The translations under genes and the position numbers were made by a program. 47,555 nucleotides of DNA from NCBI GenBank assembly GCA_964412365.1, contig CAYPOI010000012.1, positions 1-47,555 on the forward strand, given 5' to 3'. Position 1 is the first letter of the stretch; each line of letters begins with the position of its first letter. Below are positions 1-7,473 of the stretch, in pieces. The stretch comes from CAMTWZ01 sp964412365 (GTDB lineage Bacteria; Bacteroidota; Rhodothermia; Balneolales; HLUCCA01). The notes beneath the pieces were generated by a model. The model had not been told where the DNA came from and made no database searches. It saw only the letters and a program-made list of their open reading frames with translations.

Positions 1-111
1 ACGATTGGTGGGTTTCTGATCTGGAATCCGGTGGTCGCACTACCGGTTATGCTAGCTATCATCGCCGTCGTTTGGGCGACGGATGTGGCTATAAGCCGCT
101 GGAAAGACTGA
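1..111 (+). CDS. C-terminal fragment of an unknown membrane protein
   Basis: The window opens inside a reading frame that runs from base 1 to a TGA at 109-111, giving 36 residues. They form one strongly hydrophobic segment (FLIWNPVVALPVMLAIIAVV) followed by a short polar tail ending in SRWKD. This is typical of the last transmembrane helix of an integral membrane protein with a short cytoplasmic end. The end overlaps the convergent Omp85-like gene by 23 bp. The family cannot be recognised from so little sequence. Confidence 0.45.
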   Translation, partial: TIGGFLIWNPVVALPVMLAIIAVVWATDVAISRWKD

Positions 112-1414
112 AATGCACAACACCTTGCAAGAGTCCTCGATCGGATGATCCGGCATACGTGAACCGCAGCGGACCCAATCGCGTGTCATACGAAAATCCG
201 ATGCCGCCATTGAATATTGAATTGCGAATCGGCGTTGTGGCGGCACCAGCGAATAGAAACGCATAAGCTTCGGAATCCAAGCGATATCGGCTCTCCAACT
301 CAGTCCATATGAACCTCTGAGCTTGCAATTCATCTTCCCTGTACCCTCGGAAGCTTAACGCTCCGCCGAATCGGTATTGGTTATCAGGCGCGATAGTGAC
401 GTCAGACACTTGAGCTCCGGCTTCCCCCATCCACGCCCAGACAATTCTACCGGATGTGGAACACAACATCATCCATCCGATTTCGCCTGTATTCACACGA
501 TCCCCATCACGGAAGCCCGTACCAGCGGAAATGATGGCGTTGCTGCCTAACGCGGAGTTCCACCGCATCCTCAGACCGGTCAACAATCTCGAGCCATCCG
601 TAATACCAAGAGATGCCGGCGCGGTACCGACGGATGTCACCTGCTGCTCGACCCACGCACCGAGCGAATAGGATGCGTCGAGGTTCAGATCGGCACCAAG
701 CGACCAACTACGACTGAAATACGTGGAATCCTGCTGATAAAGTCGGAGTCCGCCATACAGATTCCGATAACCGATCTCCGACACCAAACGCGTCTGCAAG
801 GGCTGCATCCGTTCAAATTTCACATCAAATCGAGATCCAGGTGAGAACAAGTGGCGAAATTGAAGGTCGACCTGGCCAATCAATTCATTCCGGGTATATC
901 CCAACAGGACATCGGTCCGGCTTTGCGAACGCTCGTCCACCTTGAACAAAACACCATCCGCATCCCCTATCGTGATGAGCCTCGGATCGTCGATGGTCCG
1001 ATAATATCCGGTTTGCTGGAGTCGGCTCTGCAAGCGCTCCAATTCGGCGCGAGTGGCCGGTATATCGGCCTCGAAACGCATCACACGAAGCACATAGGCT
1101 TCTTTGATGATCTTGGCTCCATCCAATTTCAGAAATCCGATACGCACTTGTTCTTTGGCATCAATCCAAAGATCGATATGGATGCGGGATGATGCTGAAT
1201 CAATTTCCGCCCGATGGATAGAGATGTCGGCATACCAATAGCCAGAGTCGTCGAGAAGGGATTTGAGGCGGGCGGTGTAGAGGGCGAAGGCCTCGTCGGA
1301 GTAGGGACCGACGGGCCGTTCAACCGCCTCGTATGTCGATCGTTGGCTGTCATCCGAATGGATTCGGATGTCGCCGAAGGATAGTTGTAGTAGCAGGATG
1401 ACGAGTGAAATCAC
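89..1414 (-). CDS. Omp85/BamA-TamA-like outer membrane protein
   Basis: This 441-residue protein begins with a short hydrophobic leader (MISLVILLLQLSFG). Residues of about 30-160 look like one or two POTRA-type beta-alpha-beta modules, including a typical GYWYADI segment and a GYYRTI segment. The rest has the alternating pattern of an outer membrane beta barrel. FRGYRED about 95 residues from the end matches the conserved RGF/RGY loop signature of Omp85 proteins. The barrel part is about 275 residues, shorter than the usual 16-strand BamA barrel, so this is a small family member rather than the main BamA. Its start overlaps the stop of speE by 4 nt, so it is the last gene of the polyamine operon. 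The substrate cannot be inferred. Confidence 0.72.
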   Translation of the reverse strand: MISLVILLLQLSFGDIRIHSDDSQRSTYEAVERPVGPYSDEAFALYTARLKSLLDDSGYWYADISIHRAEIDSASSRIHIDLWIDAKEQVRIGFLKLDGAKIIKEAYVLRVMRFEADIPATRAELERLQSRLQQTGYYRTIDDPRLITIGDADGVLFKVDERSQSRTDVLLGYTRNELIGQVDLQFRHLFSPGSRFDVKFERMQPLQTRLVSEIGYRNLYGGLRLYQQDSTYFSRSWSLGADLNLDASYSLGAWVEQQVTSVGTAPASLGITDGSRLLTGLRMRWNSALGSNAIISAGTGFRDGDRVNTGEIGWMMLCSTSGRIVWAWMGEAGAQVSDVTIAPDNQYRFGGALSFRGYREDELQAQRFIWTELESRYRLDSEAYAFLFAGAATTPIRNSIFNGGIGFSYDTRLGPLRFTYAGSSDRGLLQGVVHFSLSSGL

Positions 1415-2262
1415 TCGATCACGCTACGCACAAATTTGGGTAAAGCAAAACTAGCGGTGTGAACATCGGGAGTGTAATACTTCAGATGCTTGTCGAACGC
1501 GCCGATACCGGCATGGATGCGAGCCATCACCTCTGGTGACAGCGGATCGATTCCTTTGCTGGCGAAGGCCATCGACCACATTCCTGTCGGGTACAGTGGG
1601 ATGAACGCCAGATAGAGCTTTTGTACTGGAAACGCGTTCTTTAATGCCGTGAATACCGATTTCATGCTTTCATGGTAGTGTTCCACCCAAGGAGACTCAG
1701 TCTGACCCGTGAGCACGCCGTTTTCATTCAACGCGGCATAACATTTGTCGTAGAATTCCTGCTTGAACAGATCCACGGCCGGTCCGACCGGATCAGATCC
1801 GTCGATGATGATCACATCGTACTTGTTCGGCACATCGTTGACGAATGTGAGTCCGTTTTCATACAAGACATGAAGTCTCGGGTCGTCGAAGGCACCGACT
1901 TCCGGCATATGGAGTTTGGATGCGCGTACAACGGCTTCATCAATCTCCACCATGTCCACATGCTCAACGGATTTGTGACGAAGCACTTCGCGTGCCGTGC
2001 CGCCATCACCGCCACCGATGATCAGAACCCGCTTCGGATTCGGATGACTGAAGCACGCCACATGCGCGATCATCTCGTGATAGACGAATTCGTCTTTTTC
2101 GGAGAGCATCACCATGCCGTCGATGGTCATCAGATTTCCCCAAGTGTCTGTTTCGTAGACTTCCACCTTTTGAAACGGGGTTTGTTCTGAGAAGAGGACG
2201 CGGTTTACACCGACAGAGAGTCCGGTAGTGCCGTTGTAATATTCGAGATACTGAAACGCCAT
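1411..2262 (-). CDS. speE: Spermidine synthase (aminopropyltransferase)
   Basis: SpeE transfers the aminopropyl group of decarboxylated S-adenosylmethionine to putrescine or a related amine. The protein is 283 residues from MAFQYLEYYN, which starts 2 nt after the stop of the arginine decarboxylase gene; a start 15 nt earlier would overlap it. The SAM-site glycine motif GGGDGGTAREV is clear, as are MVEIDEAV and the catalytic-loop segment DVIIIDGSDPVGPA. GLSVGV and QTPFQKVEVYET are typical of the N-terminal beta domain. It follows speD and the arginine decarboxylase gene, so the operon supplies both agmatine and decarboxylated SAM. No agmatinase gene is nearby, so the true acceptor could be agmatine instead of putrescine. 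Confidence 0.93.
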   Translation of the reverse strand: MAFQYLEYYNGTTGLSVGVNRVLFSEQTPFQKVEVYETDTWGNLMTIDGMVMLSEKDEFVYHEMIAHVACFSHPNPKRVLIIGGGDGGTAREVLRHKSVEHVDMVEIDEAVVRASKLHMPEVGAFDDPRLHVLYENGLTFVNDVPNKYDVIIIDGSDPVGPAVDLFKQEFYDKCYAALNENGVLTGQTESPWVEHYHESMKSVFTALKNAFPVQKLYLAFIPLYPTGMWSMAFASKGIDPLSPEVMARIHAGIGAFDKHLKYYTPDVHTASFALPKFVRSVIE

Positions 2263-2264
2263 GG

Positions 2265-2732
2265 TTATTTGTACCACAGTACGGCTGCCGCGAATACGGA
2301 GCCGTTTTTAATGGTGGTATGCTCGATGCCCAGCGATTTGACGGATTTCAGCTTGCGATTGCGGTATTCAAATCCATCGATAACCATTTGGCGGACGGTT
2401 TCCTCCACGTAGCTCAGCGGACGGAAATCTTCGAATTCCATGATCACGCCTGGCTCGTTCGGATCTTCCGGAATACCAATTGCGATGGCAGCGGAAAGGA
2501 TTTCACCTGGAGTCGTGGACGACAAGGTTGCGTAAGCGATCGGAATCAATCCGCCTTTCGGAAGAAGGATGTCGTTGACTTCCTCGGCACCCGGAGGTAC
2601 GATCGAGCTCATGCGAACCAGATTGGTATCGCCAACACCGGCATTCAACAGGGCTTGATCGAACGCGTTCAAGGGCATGCGGCCTTCGCCGGAACCTTTA
2701 ACGAGTTTGTAGATATTCGGAGTGGCGACCAT
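2265..2732 (-). CDS. Pyruvoyl-dependent arginine decarboxylase (PvlArgDC)
   Basis: The enzyme converts arginine to agmatine using a pyruvoyl group made by self-cleavage of the proenzyme. The Ser-Ser cleavage site is visible in LVRMSSIVPPGAEE (Ser42-Ser43 from the chosen start). Other family features are KGSGEG and PLNAFDQALLNAGVGDTNL upstream, and the GVIMEFE segment near the middle. Starting at MVATPNIY gives 155 residues, close to the usual length of about 165; a start at 2759 would add nine residues (MSISRLGGP) and cannot be excluded. It sits between speD and speE, so its product feeds polyamine synthesis. Confidence 0.92.
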   Translation of the reverse strand: MVATPNIYKLVKGSGEGRMPLNAFDQALLNAGVGDTNLVRMSSIVPPGAEEVNDILLPKGGLIPIAYATLSSTTPGEILSAAIAIGIPEDPNEPGVIMEFEDFRPLSYVEETVRQMVIDGFEYRNRKLKSVKSLGIEHTTIKNGSVFAAAVLWYK

Positions 2733-2799
2733 GGGTCCCCCTAGACGTGAAATGGACATGTCGGTTTATCAGGTAGAAATTGTGAACGAAGACAACGGC

Positions 2800-3213
2800 T
2801 TAATTCAGCACGTTGAGTTTACCGGCATCCTTCGGCTTGAAGAGCAACTCCTCGCCAGGACCCACTTTGAACAGACCGCGTTTCATTTCCATACTGGAAA
2901 TGTTCTTGGAACGGAATGCGTCTTTGATGTACTCCTGGATCACCCATGGGTCGATCGTCTCTCCACATGTGAAGATGTCGACGGCGGCATAGGCGTACTC
3001 AGGCCAGGTGTGGATGGCGACATGCGATTCTGCGATGACGACGGTTCCACTCACTCCGTGCGGACTAAACTTATGAAAATTATGAGAGATGATGCTCGCT
3101 TGCGATGCGCGAGTGGCACCAAGCAAGATCGTTTCGATTGCCAGAACGTCATTCAAGACGTCAGGATCGCAATCATAATATTCTACCAGGATTTGTCTTC
3201 CAAGTGCTTTCAT
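2800..3213 (-). CDS. speD: S-adenosylmethionine decarboxylase proenzyme, bacterial class 1B
   Basis: SpeD makes the aminopropyl donor for spermidine synthase. At 137 residues it has the length of the Thermotoga/Bacillus type. The self-processing site AESH gives cleavage between Glu62 and Ser63, with Ser63 becoming the pyruvoyl group. His68 (in AIHTWPE) and Cys83 (in FTCGE) fall at the positions described for the processing and catalytic residues of the Thermotoga maritima enzyme. It is the first gene of the minus-strand polyamine operon and is separated by 67 nt from the arginine decarboxylase gene. A 347-bp divergent intergenic region lies upstream. Confidence 0.95.
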   Translation of the reverse strand: MKALGRQILVEYYDCDPDVLNDVLAIETILLGATRASQASIISHNFHKFSPHGVSGTVVIAESHVAIHTWPEYAYAAVDIFTCGETIDPWVIQEYIKDAFRSKNISSMEMKRGLFKVGPGEELLFKPKDAGKLNVLN

Positions 3214-3560
3214 AGACCCTTCCCAGGATTAGAGGATGAATGGAGGTGATTCAACCGGACGGCTGAAAACGAAAATTGCAACCCCTTTGACATGTGAGGA
3301 CCATGAAAAAGCGAGTCGCAATGGGCAGGGGCCGTATTAGTTACTGCAGTCAGTAAAGAACAAGCATAAATGTTCAATTCTCGTCTCTTATACCAGCTTA
3401 AACGTGCAAGGATGTTAACGTGTGAAGATAGGAACTTTTGAAGTTTTCCGTATTCCCTTGGGCGGATTAGCGGTATTTTCAAAGGCCTACCCTGTCAGCA
3501 TTAGCACAAAAGGGTTTTTGCATAACAGAATTATAAATATATCATTTTTTCGCCTGCGAT
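3214..3560. other. Divergent intergenic region speD / E1 dehydrogenase
   Basis: This is the longest stretch without a convincing gene. It must hold the promoters of the polyamine operon (minus) and the E1 gene (plus). The last 60 bp before the E1 start are AT-rich (TATAAATATATC). An inverted repeat TTACTG-CAGT-CAGTAA lies at 3341-3356 and could be an operator. I see no clear match to the TTTG/TAnnTTTG promoter pattern on either strand. A 90-codon frame at 3210-3482 has no family features and is judged spurious. Confidence 0.5.
3341..3356. promoter_or_regulatory. Inverted repeat, possible operator
   Basis: TTACTG, a 4-nt spacer CAGT, and CAGTAA form a perfect 6-bp inverted repeat about 130 bp upstream of speD and 205 bp upstream of the E1 gene. 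The position suits a dimeric regulator, but a single 6-bp repeat can arise by chance. Confidence 0.25.
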
Positions 3561-5540
3561 ATGCGGTATCCGGATCATTTTTTTTCACCTGAACACGCAC
3601 TGAGTCTATACAAATCGCTGATCCTCCCCCGACGAGTCGAAGAGCGGATGCTTAAGTTGTTGCGGCAGAATAAAATCGCGAAATGGTTCTCCGGTATGGG
3701 GCAGGAAGCCATTTCGGTCGGAACCGCCCATGCGATGCGTCCCACAGACACATTATTCACGATGCACCGCAATCTGGGTGTGTTCACAACCCGGAATGTG
3801 CCTTGGTATCCCCTGTTTTGTCAGCTGTTCGGTAAGCGCGACGGTTTCACCGAGGGGCGAGAGCGCTCGTTTCATTTCGGGATCCCTGAGTACAACATCA
3901 TCGGCATGATTTCGCATCTGGGTGCGATGGTGCCCGTTGCGGATGGCTTCGCCTTAGCGGCAAAACTTCGTGGTGAGGATCATGTGGTGGTTTCATTCAG
4001 TGGTGAAGGCGGTACAAGCGAGGGCGAAATGCACGAAGCCATGAACCTGGCGGCGGTCTGGAAACTACCTGTCATCTTTTTGGTCGAGAACAACGGCTAT
4101 GGGCTATCCACGCCGAGTCGGGAGCAGTTCGCATGCGAACACATCGCCGATCGGGCCATCGGATATGGAATCCCGTCGTTCATCATGGATGGTAATGATG
4201 TGTCGGATGTCATCCACACGATGTCCGAAGCTCGTAAGATCGCTCTATCCGGCACGCCTGTTTTGGTTGAGGCGAAGACATTCCGGATGCGGGGACATGA
4301 AGAAGCGTCGGGCACGGCGTATGTTCCAAAAGAACTCTTTGAGCAATGGGCGCTGAAAGATCCCATCCTGAGACTGGAATCTTTCTTGATTGAAAAAGGA
4401 TGGGCTACGGAGGAGGATTTCAAACGCTTGAAGAAGGAAGCGGATGCCATTTTTCAGGAAGACTTGGATCGCGCATTGGTATGTCCCGATCCCGAGCCAG
4501 ATAACGACTATTTGATGTCTCGTGTCCTCGCTCCTACCCGACCCGGTGATGAGTGGACGCCCCCATCCATTCGAGAAGGCCGTTTTATTGATGGGATTCG
4601 GAATGCGTTGACCCAAGCGTTCAATGAGGATGAACGGTTTATGATCATGGGTCAGGATATTGCGGAATATGGTGGCGCATTCAAAGTGACGGATGGTTTT
4701 CTGGAGCATTATGGTCGGGATCGCGTTAGAAACACACCGATCATCGAAGCCGGTGCAATCGGGGCGGCGTATGGACTTGCATTGAGCGGATTTCGACCGA
4801 TTGTGGAGATGCAATTCGCGGATTTCATTTCCTGCGGATTCAATCAGATTGTTCAGAACCTAGCCCCATCCCGTTATCGGTGGAGCGGTGAGGTTCCCAT
4901 CACCCTCCGCATGCCACATGGCGCTGGAGCCGGTGCCGGACCGTTTCATTCGCAATCTCCTGAAGGGTGGTTCATGCAGCATCCGGGATTGAAAGTGGTT
5001 GTTCCTGGAACCGTGGAAGATGCCCAAATCTTGTTGTATAGCGCCTTGATGGATCCGAATCCGGTCTTGGTGTTCGAGCATAAGCGCTTGTATCGCGCCC
5101 AGAAAGGATTTCTGTTTGATCGTATCCCTTACGAACCCATCGGGAAAGCCAAAGTTCATAAAAACGGCAAAGACGCCACCATTGTGACCTACGGCTATGG
5201 AGTGACGTGGGCTACTGATATCGCCCATTTGATGTCATTGGAAGGGATTTCAATTGAAATCGTAGACTTGCGTTGCCTGCTTCCTTTGGATGTGGATACG
5301 ATCGTGGAATCGGTGACCAAAACGGGTCGGGTGTTGCTTTTGCAAGAACCATCCGGATTCATGGGTCCGATGAGCGAAGTGGCTGCGGTGATCGCGGAGC
5401 GTTGTTTCGAGAAGTTGGATGCCCCCATCATGCGCTGCTCATCCATCGAAACGCCGGTTCCGACCAACAGTGGTTTGGAGCAGATTTATTTGCCAGTGAA
5501 CCGGATCATGACCACTTTGCGACGATTATTGGCCTATTAA
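3561..5540 (+). CDS. Fused E1 alpha-beta subunit of a 2-oxoacid dehydrogenase
   Basis: This is a thiamine-diphosphate enzyme that decarboxylates a 2-oxoacid (probably branched-chain or pyruvate) as the E1 component of a dehydrogenase complex. The 659 residues hold an alpha part (about 1-320) and a beta part (about 335-659), fused as is common in Bacteroidota. The ThDP motif is GEGGTSEGEMHEAMN...VENN at about 148-178; the usual Asp of GDG is Glu here. The beta part shows IMGQDIAEYGGAF, PIIEAGAIGAAYGLA and HGAGAGAGPFHSQSPEGWF, typical of the transketolase-like pyrimidine-binding half. No E2 or E3 gene lies in the window, so substrate specificity is open. The 3' end overlaps the convergent small gene by 15 bp. 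Confidence 0.9.
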   Translation: MRYPDHFFSPEHALSLYKSLILPRRVEERMLKLLRQNKIAKWFSGMGQEAISVGTAHAMRPTDTLFTMHRNLGVFTTRNVPWYPLFCQLFGKRDGFTEGRERSFHFGIPEYNIIGMISHLGAMVPVADGFALAAKLRGEDHVVVSFSGEGGTSEGEMHEAMNLAAVWKLPVIFLVENNGYGLSTPSREQFACEHIADRAIGYGIPSFIMDGNDVSDVIHTMSEARKIALSGTPVLVEAKTFRMRGHEEASGTAYVPKELFEQWALKDPILRLESFLIEKGWATEEDFKRLKKEADAIFQEDLDRALVCPDPEPDNDYLMSRVLAPTRPGDEWTPPSIREGRFIDGIRNALTQAFNEDERFMIMGQDIAEYGGAFKVTDGFLEHYGRDRVRNTPIIEAGAIGAAYGLALSGFRPIVEMQFADFISCGFNQIVQNLAPSRYRWSGEVPITLRMPHGAGAGAGPFHSQSPEGWFMQHPGLKVVVPGTVEDAQILLYSALMDPNPVLVFEHKRLYRAQKGFLFDRIPYEPIGKAKVHKNGKDATIVTYGYGVTWATDIAHLMSLEGISIEIVDLRCLLPLDVDTIVESVTKTGRVLLLQEPSGFMGPMSEVAAVIAERCFEKLDAPIMRCSSIETPVPTNSGLEQIYLPVNRIMTTLRRLLAY

Positions 5541-5714
5541 GCGCTTACGATATCGGATCAACACATCGTGACCCTTGCGGGCTTTTTCCACGAAATGTGC
5601 GATTTCAGGATGCATGCGAAGAAATTGTTCAAAAATTGGAACCAAATCTTCCGACATGGTTCCGTCCGTGTAATCCGAGATGTAGAAGTGAAGTTGCGGG
5701 TTGCTGAGGTCCAT
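5526..5714 (-). CDS. Small protein resembling a cysteine-less zinc-finger anti-sigma domain
   Basis: This 62-residue frame starts 13 nt downstream of the ECF sigma gene on the same strand. Its layout, ISDYTDGTMSEDL followed by FEQFLRMHPEIAHFV, resembles the short helical anti-sigma (ZAS) domain pattern of YLDGELSPEE followed by HLxxCPxC. Where the family has CPxC this protein has HPEI, so zinc binding in the usual way is unlikely. It has no transmembrane segment and ends in a basic tail (IRYRKRLIGQ). Position and pattern suggest a soluble partner of the sigma factor, but this is inference from weak similarity. It overlaps the E1 gene tail-to-tail. Confidence 0.5.
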   Translation of the reverse strand: MDLSNPQLHFYISDYTDGTMSEDLVPIFEQFLRMHPEIAHFVEKARKGHDVLIRYRKRLIGQ

Positions 5715-5727
5715 TCACCGTACTACT

Positions 5728-6327
5728 TCAGAAATCAGCGTAGGTTCCCATCACCTCAAGCAAACGTGCACGTCCGCGGTTGATTCGCGATTTCACAGTA
5801 CCCATCGGGAGCTTCGTGATATCCATGATTTCTTCGTAGGTCAGCTGGTCGATATCCCGCATCACCAACACGTCCCGGAAATCGGATGGGATGCTGTCGA
5901 GTGCTTTTCTGACTTGCATTATGGTCATCGACAAATGCACCTGCTGATCGGTCGGCAAAGCGGTATCAGGCAGTTCCATGGTGATCTCCTGGTCCTGGTC
6001 GTCGGATTGGGTTAATGAGATGGTCTGCATCCGCTGATTTTTCTTGTACTGGCTACGGATGAGGTTTTGTGCGATTGTATACAGCCAGGTGGAGAACCGG
6101 GCGATACGCTCATAGGAATTTCGTGAGCGGAACACGCGTAAGAAGGTCTCTTGGGCCAAATCCTCGCTATCGAGGTGGTTTTTCGTGTACCTGAAGATGA
6201 ATTGATGGATACGTTCGCGGTAACGCGTTACGATGATGCTGTAGGCTTCATCATAGCCGCCTTGGAACAATTCCATGAGGTCTTCATCGGGAAGTTGGTT
6301 GAATCGGATTGCACTGACCGTACTCAT
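5728..6327 (-). CDS. ECF-type RNA polymerase sigma factor (sigma-70 family)
   Basis: This is an alternative sigma factor of 199 residues. Region 2 is seen in ARFSTWLYTIAQNLIRSQYKK preceded by LDSEDLAQETFLRVFRS. Region 4 is seen in DFRDVLVMRDIDQLTYEEI and the helix-turn-helix LPMGTVKSRINRGRARL. A start at MSTVSAIRFNQL leaves the usual 14 or so residues before region 2; an ATG 48 nt upstream would abut the holA stop and is possible. A small anti-sigma-like gene follows at 13 nt, the usual arrangement for ECF pairs. The regulon cannot be told from sequence. Confidence 0.92.
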   Translation of the reverse strand: MSTVSAIRFNQLPDEDLMELFQGGYDEAYSIIVTRYRERIHQFIFRYTKNHLDSEDLAQETFLRVFRSRNSYERIARFSTWLYTIAQNLIRSQYKKNQRMQTISLTQSDDQDQEITMELPDTALPTDQQVHLSMTIMQVRKALDSIPSDFRDVLVMRDIDQLTYEEIMDITKLPMGTVKSRINRGRARLLEVMGTYADF

Positions 6328-6375
6328 ATGACACTCGAACATCTGGTTAAGGTTGCCAGATGCGGGTGAGGTCAC

Positions 6376-7473
6376 TCAAGCAGTCATGATTCGTTTTAAC
6401 ATCATCAAAAAGATGACATCTGCGTCCAACTTGCTGTATCCTTTGATCGCCCGGTCTGCATCGTGCAAGGCTTCGAACACATCCGCCCAATTCTTCGGTT
6501 TGTACACGCGGGCGTCTTTCTGCAAGTAGAAGAAGCCACCACGCTGCATACCGAGTTGGGATTGGATCTCGTCCAAGGCCAAGCCTTTTGCGGTGAGGCG
6601 TTGATACGCCCAAAGGTTGGAGAACAGATTGTAAAAGAACGCGATCGTCTTGAATGTCTCACCGACATCTGAGACACCTTGATGCAACAACCGTTCCGCG
6701 ACATAAAAAGCCCTGTCTGTGTTGCGATTTAGGACATGTTCTTTCAATTCAAATACGTCAAACTCTCGGGAAACGGGGATTTTGTCGCGAATCATGGAAA
6801 CGGTGATCGGTTCCCCTGTCCTATTTTGTGTACACAGTTTATCCAATTCATTGGACACCAACTGTAGTTGTGGGCCCATCCGTTGAGCCATGAGCCGTGC
6901 CGCTTCCGGTTCGATCTTCATCGAGTAGGTCAGTTCGGCTAGTTTCTCGATCCAATCCGCCAATTCCATTTCGGGGACTTCGGAGAATTTGAGAAACAAG
7001 CCGTCTGGCATCTTCTGTAACGCCTTTCCGAAGGTCGTGTTCCCGGCGGGGGTTTTCTCATCTCGAAGGATGAGCACGGTTTGCGGATTCGGCTTCTGCA
7101 AATACGCGATCAGAAGGTCCACATCCCCTTTCGATCCGCCTTTCGTAGATTCGTCGGACGATTCGGCACTACCGGCATTGGGATCGAACAGGCCCATGAA
7201 CTCGCGTACGATCACCATCCGCCTGTCAGACATCATTGGATAGCTGCGCGATACTTCGATCACCTTGCTGATATCCGTTTCGTTGCCGTACAGGATATCC
7301 AAGTTGAAATCGCGCATATCCGCCGGAATATGAGCCAACAGCTCGTCTTGGATACGGTCTGTGAAAAAGATCTCATCCCCGCTCAGCACATACACGGGAT
7401 GCAATTTTCCCGTGCGAATTTGTTTCACCGCTTCGTGGAATGCTTGAAGTCCGGAAACGGTGCCCTTGCTCAT
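6376..7473 (-). CDS. holA: DNA polymerase III delta subunit (clamp loader)
   Basis: HolA is the subunit of the clamp loader that opens the beta clamp. From MSKGTVSGLQAFHEAV the protein has 365 residues, close to the usual 340. HPVYVLSGDEIFFTDRIQDELL is the typical N-terminal segment, and GNETDISKVIEVSRSYPMMSDRR is the next conserved block; the C-terminal domain has YNLFSNLWAYQRL. The chosen ATG overlaps the asnS stop as ATGA, which makes it more credible than a start 144 nt upstream inside asnS. Confidence 0.9.
   Translation of the reverse strand: MSKGTVSGLQAFHEAVKQIRTGKLHPVYVLSGDEIFFTDRIQDELLAHIPADMRDFNLDILYGNETDISKVIEVSRSYPMMSDRRMVIVREFMGLFDPNAGSAESSDESTKGGSKGDVDLLIAYLQKPNPQTVLILRDEKTPAGNTTFGKALQKMPDGLFLKFSEVPEMELADWIEKLAELTYSMKIEPEAARLMAQRMGPQLQLVSNELDKLCTQNRTGEPITVSMIRDKIPVSREFDVFELKEHVLNRNTDRAFYVAERLLHQGVSDVGETFKTIAFFYNLFSNLWAYQRLTAKGLALDEIQSQLGMQRGGFFYLQKDARVYKPKNWADVFEALHDADRAIKGYSKLDADVIFLMMLKRIMTA

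Noticed and set aside
3210..3482. 90-codon frame upstream of speD on the minus strand
   Set aside because: No similarity or domain pattern seen; it occupies the divergent promoter region and overlaps the speD start.
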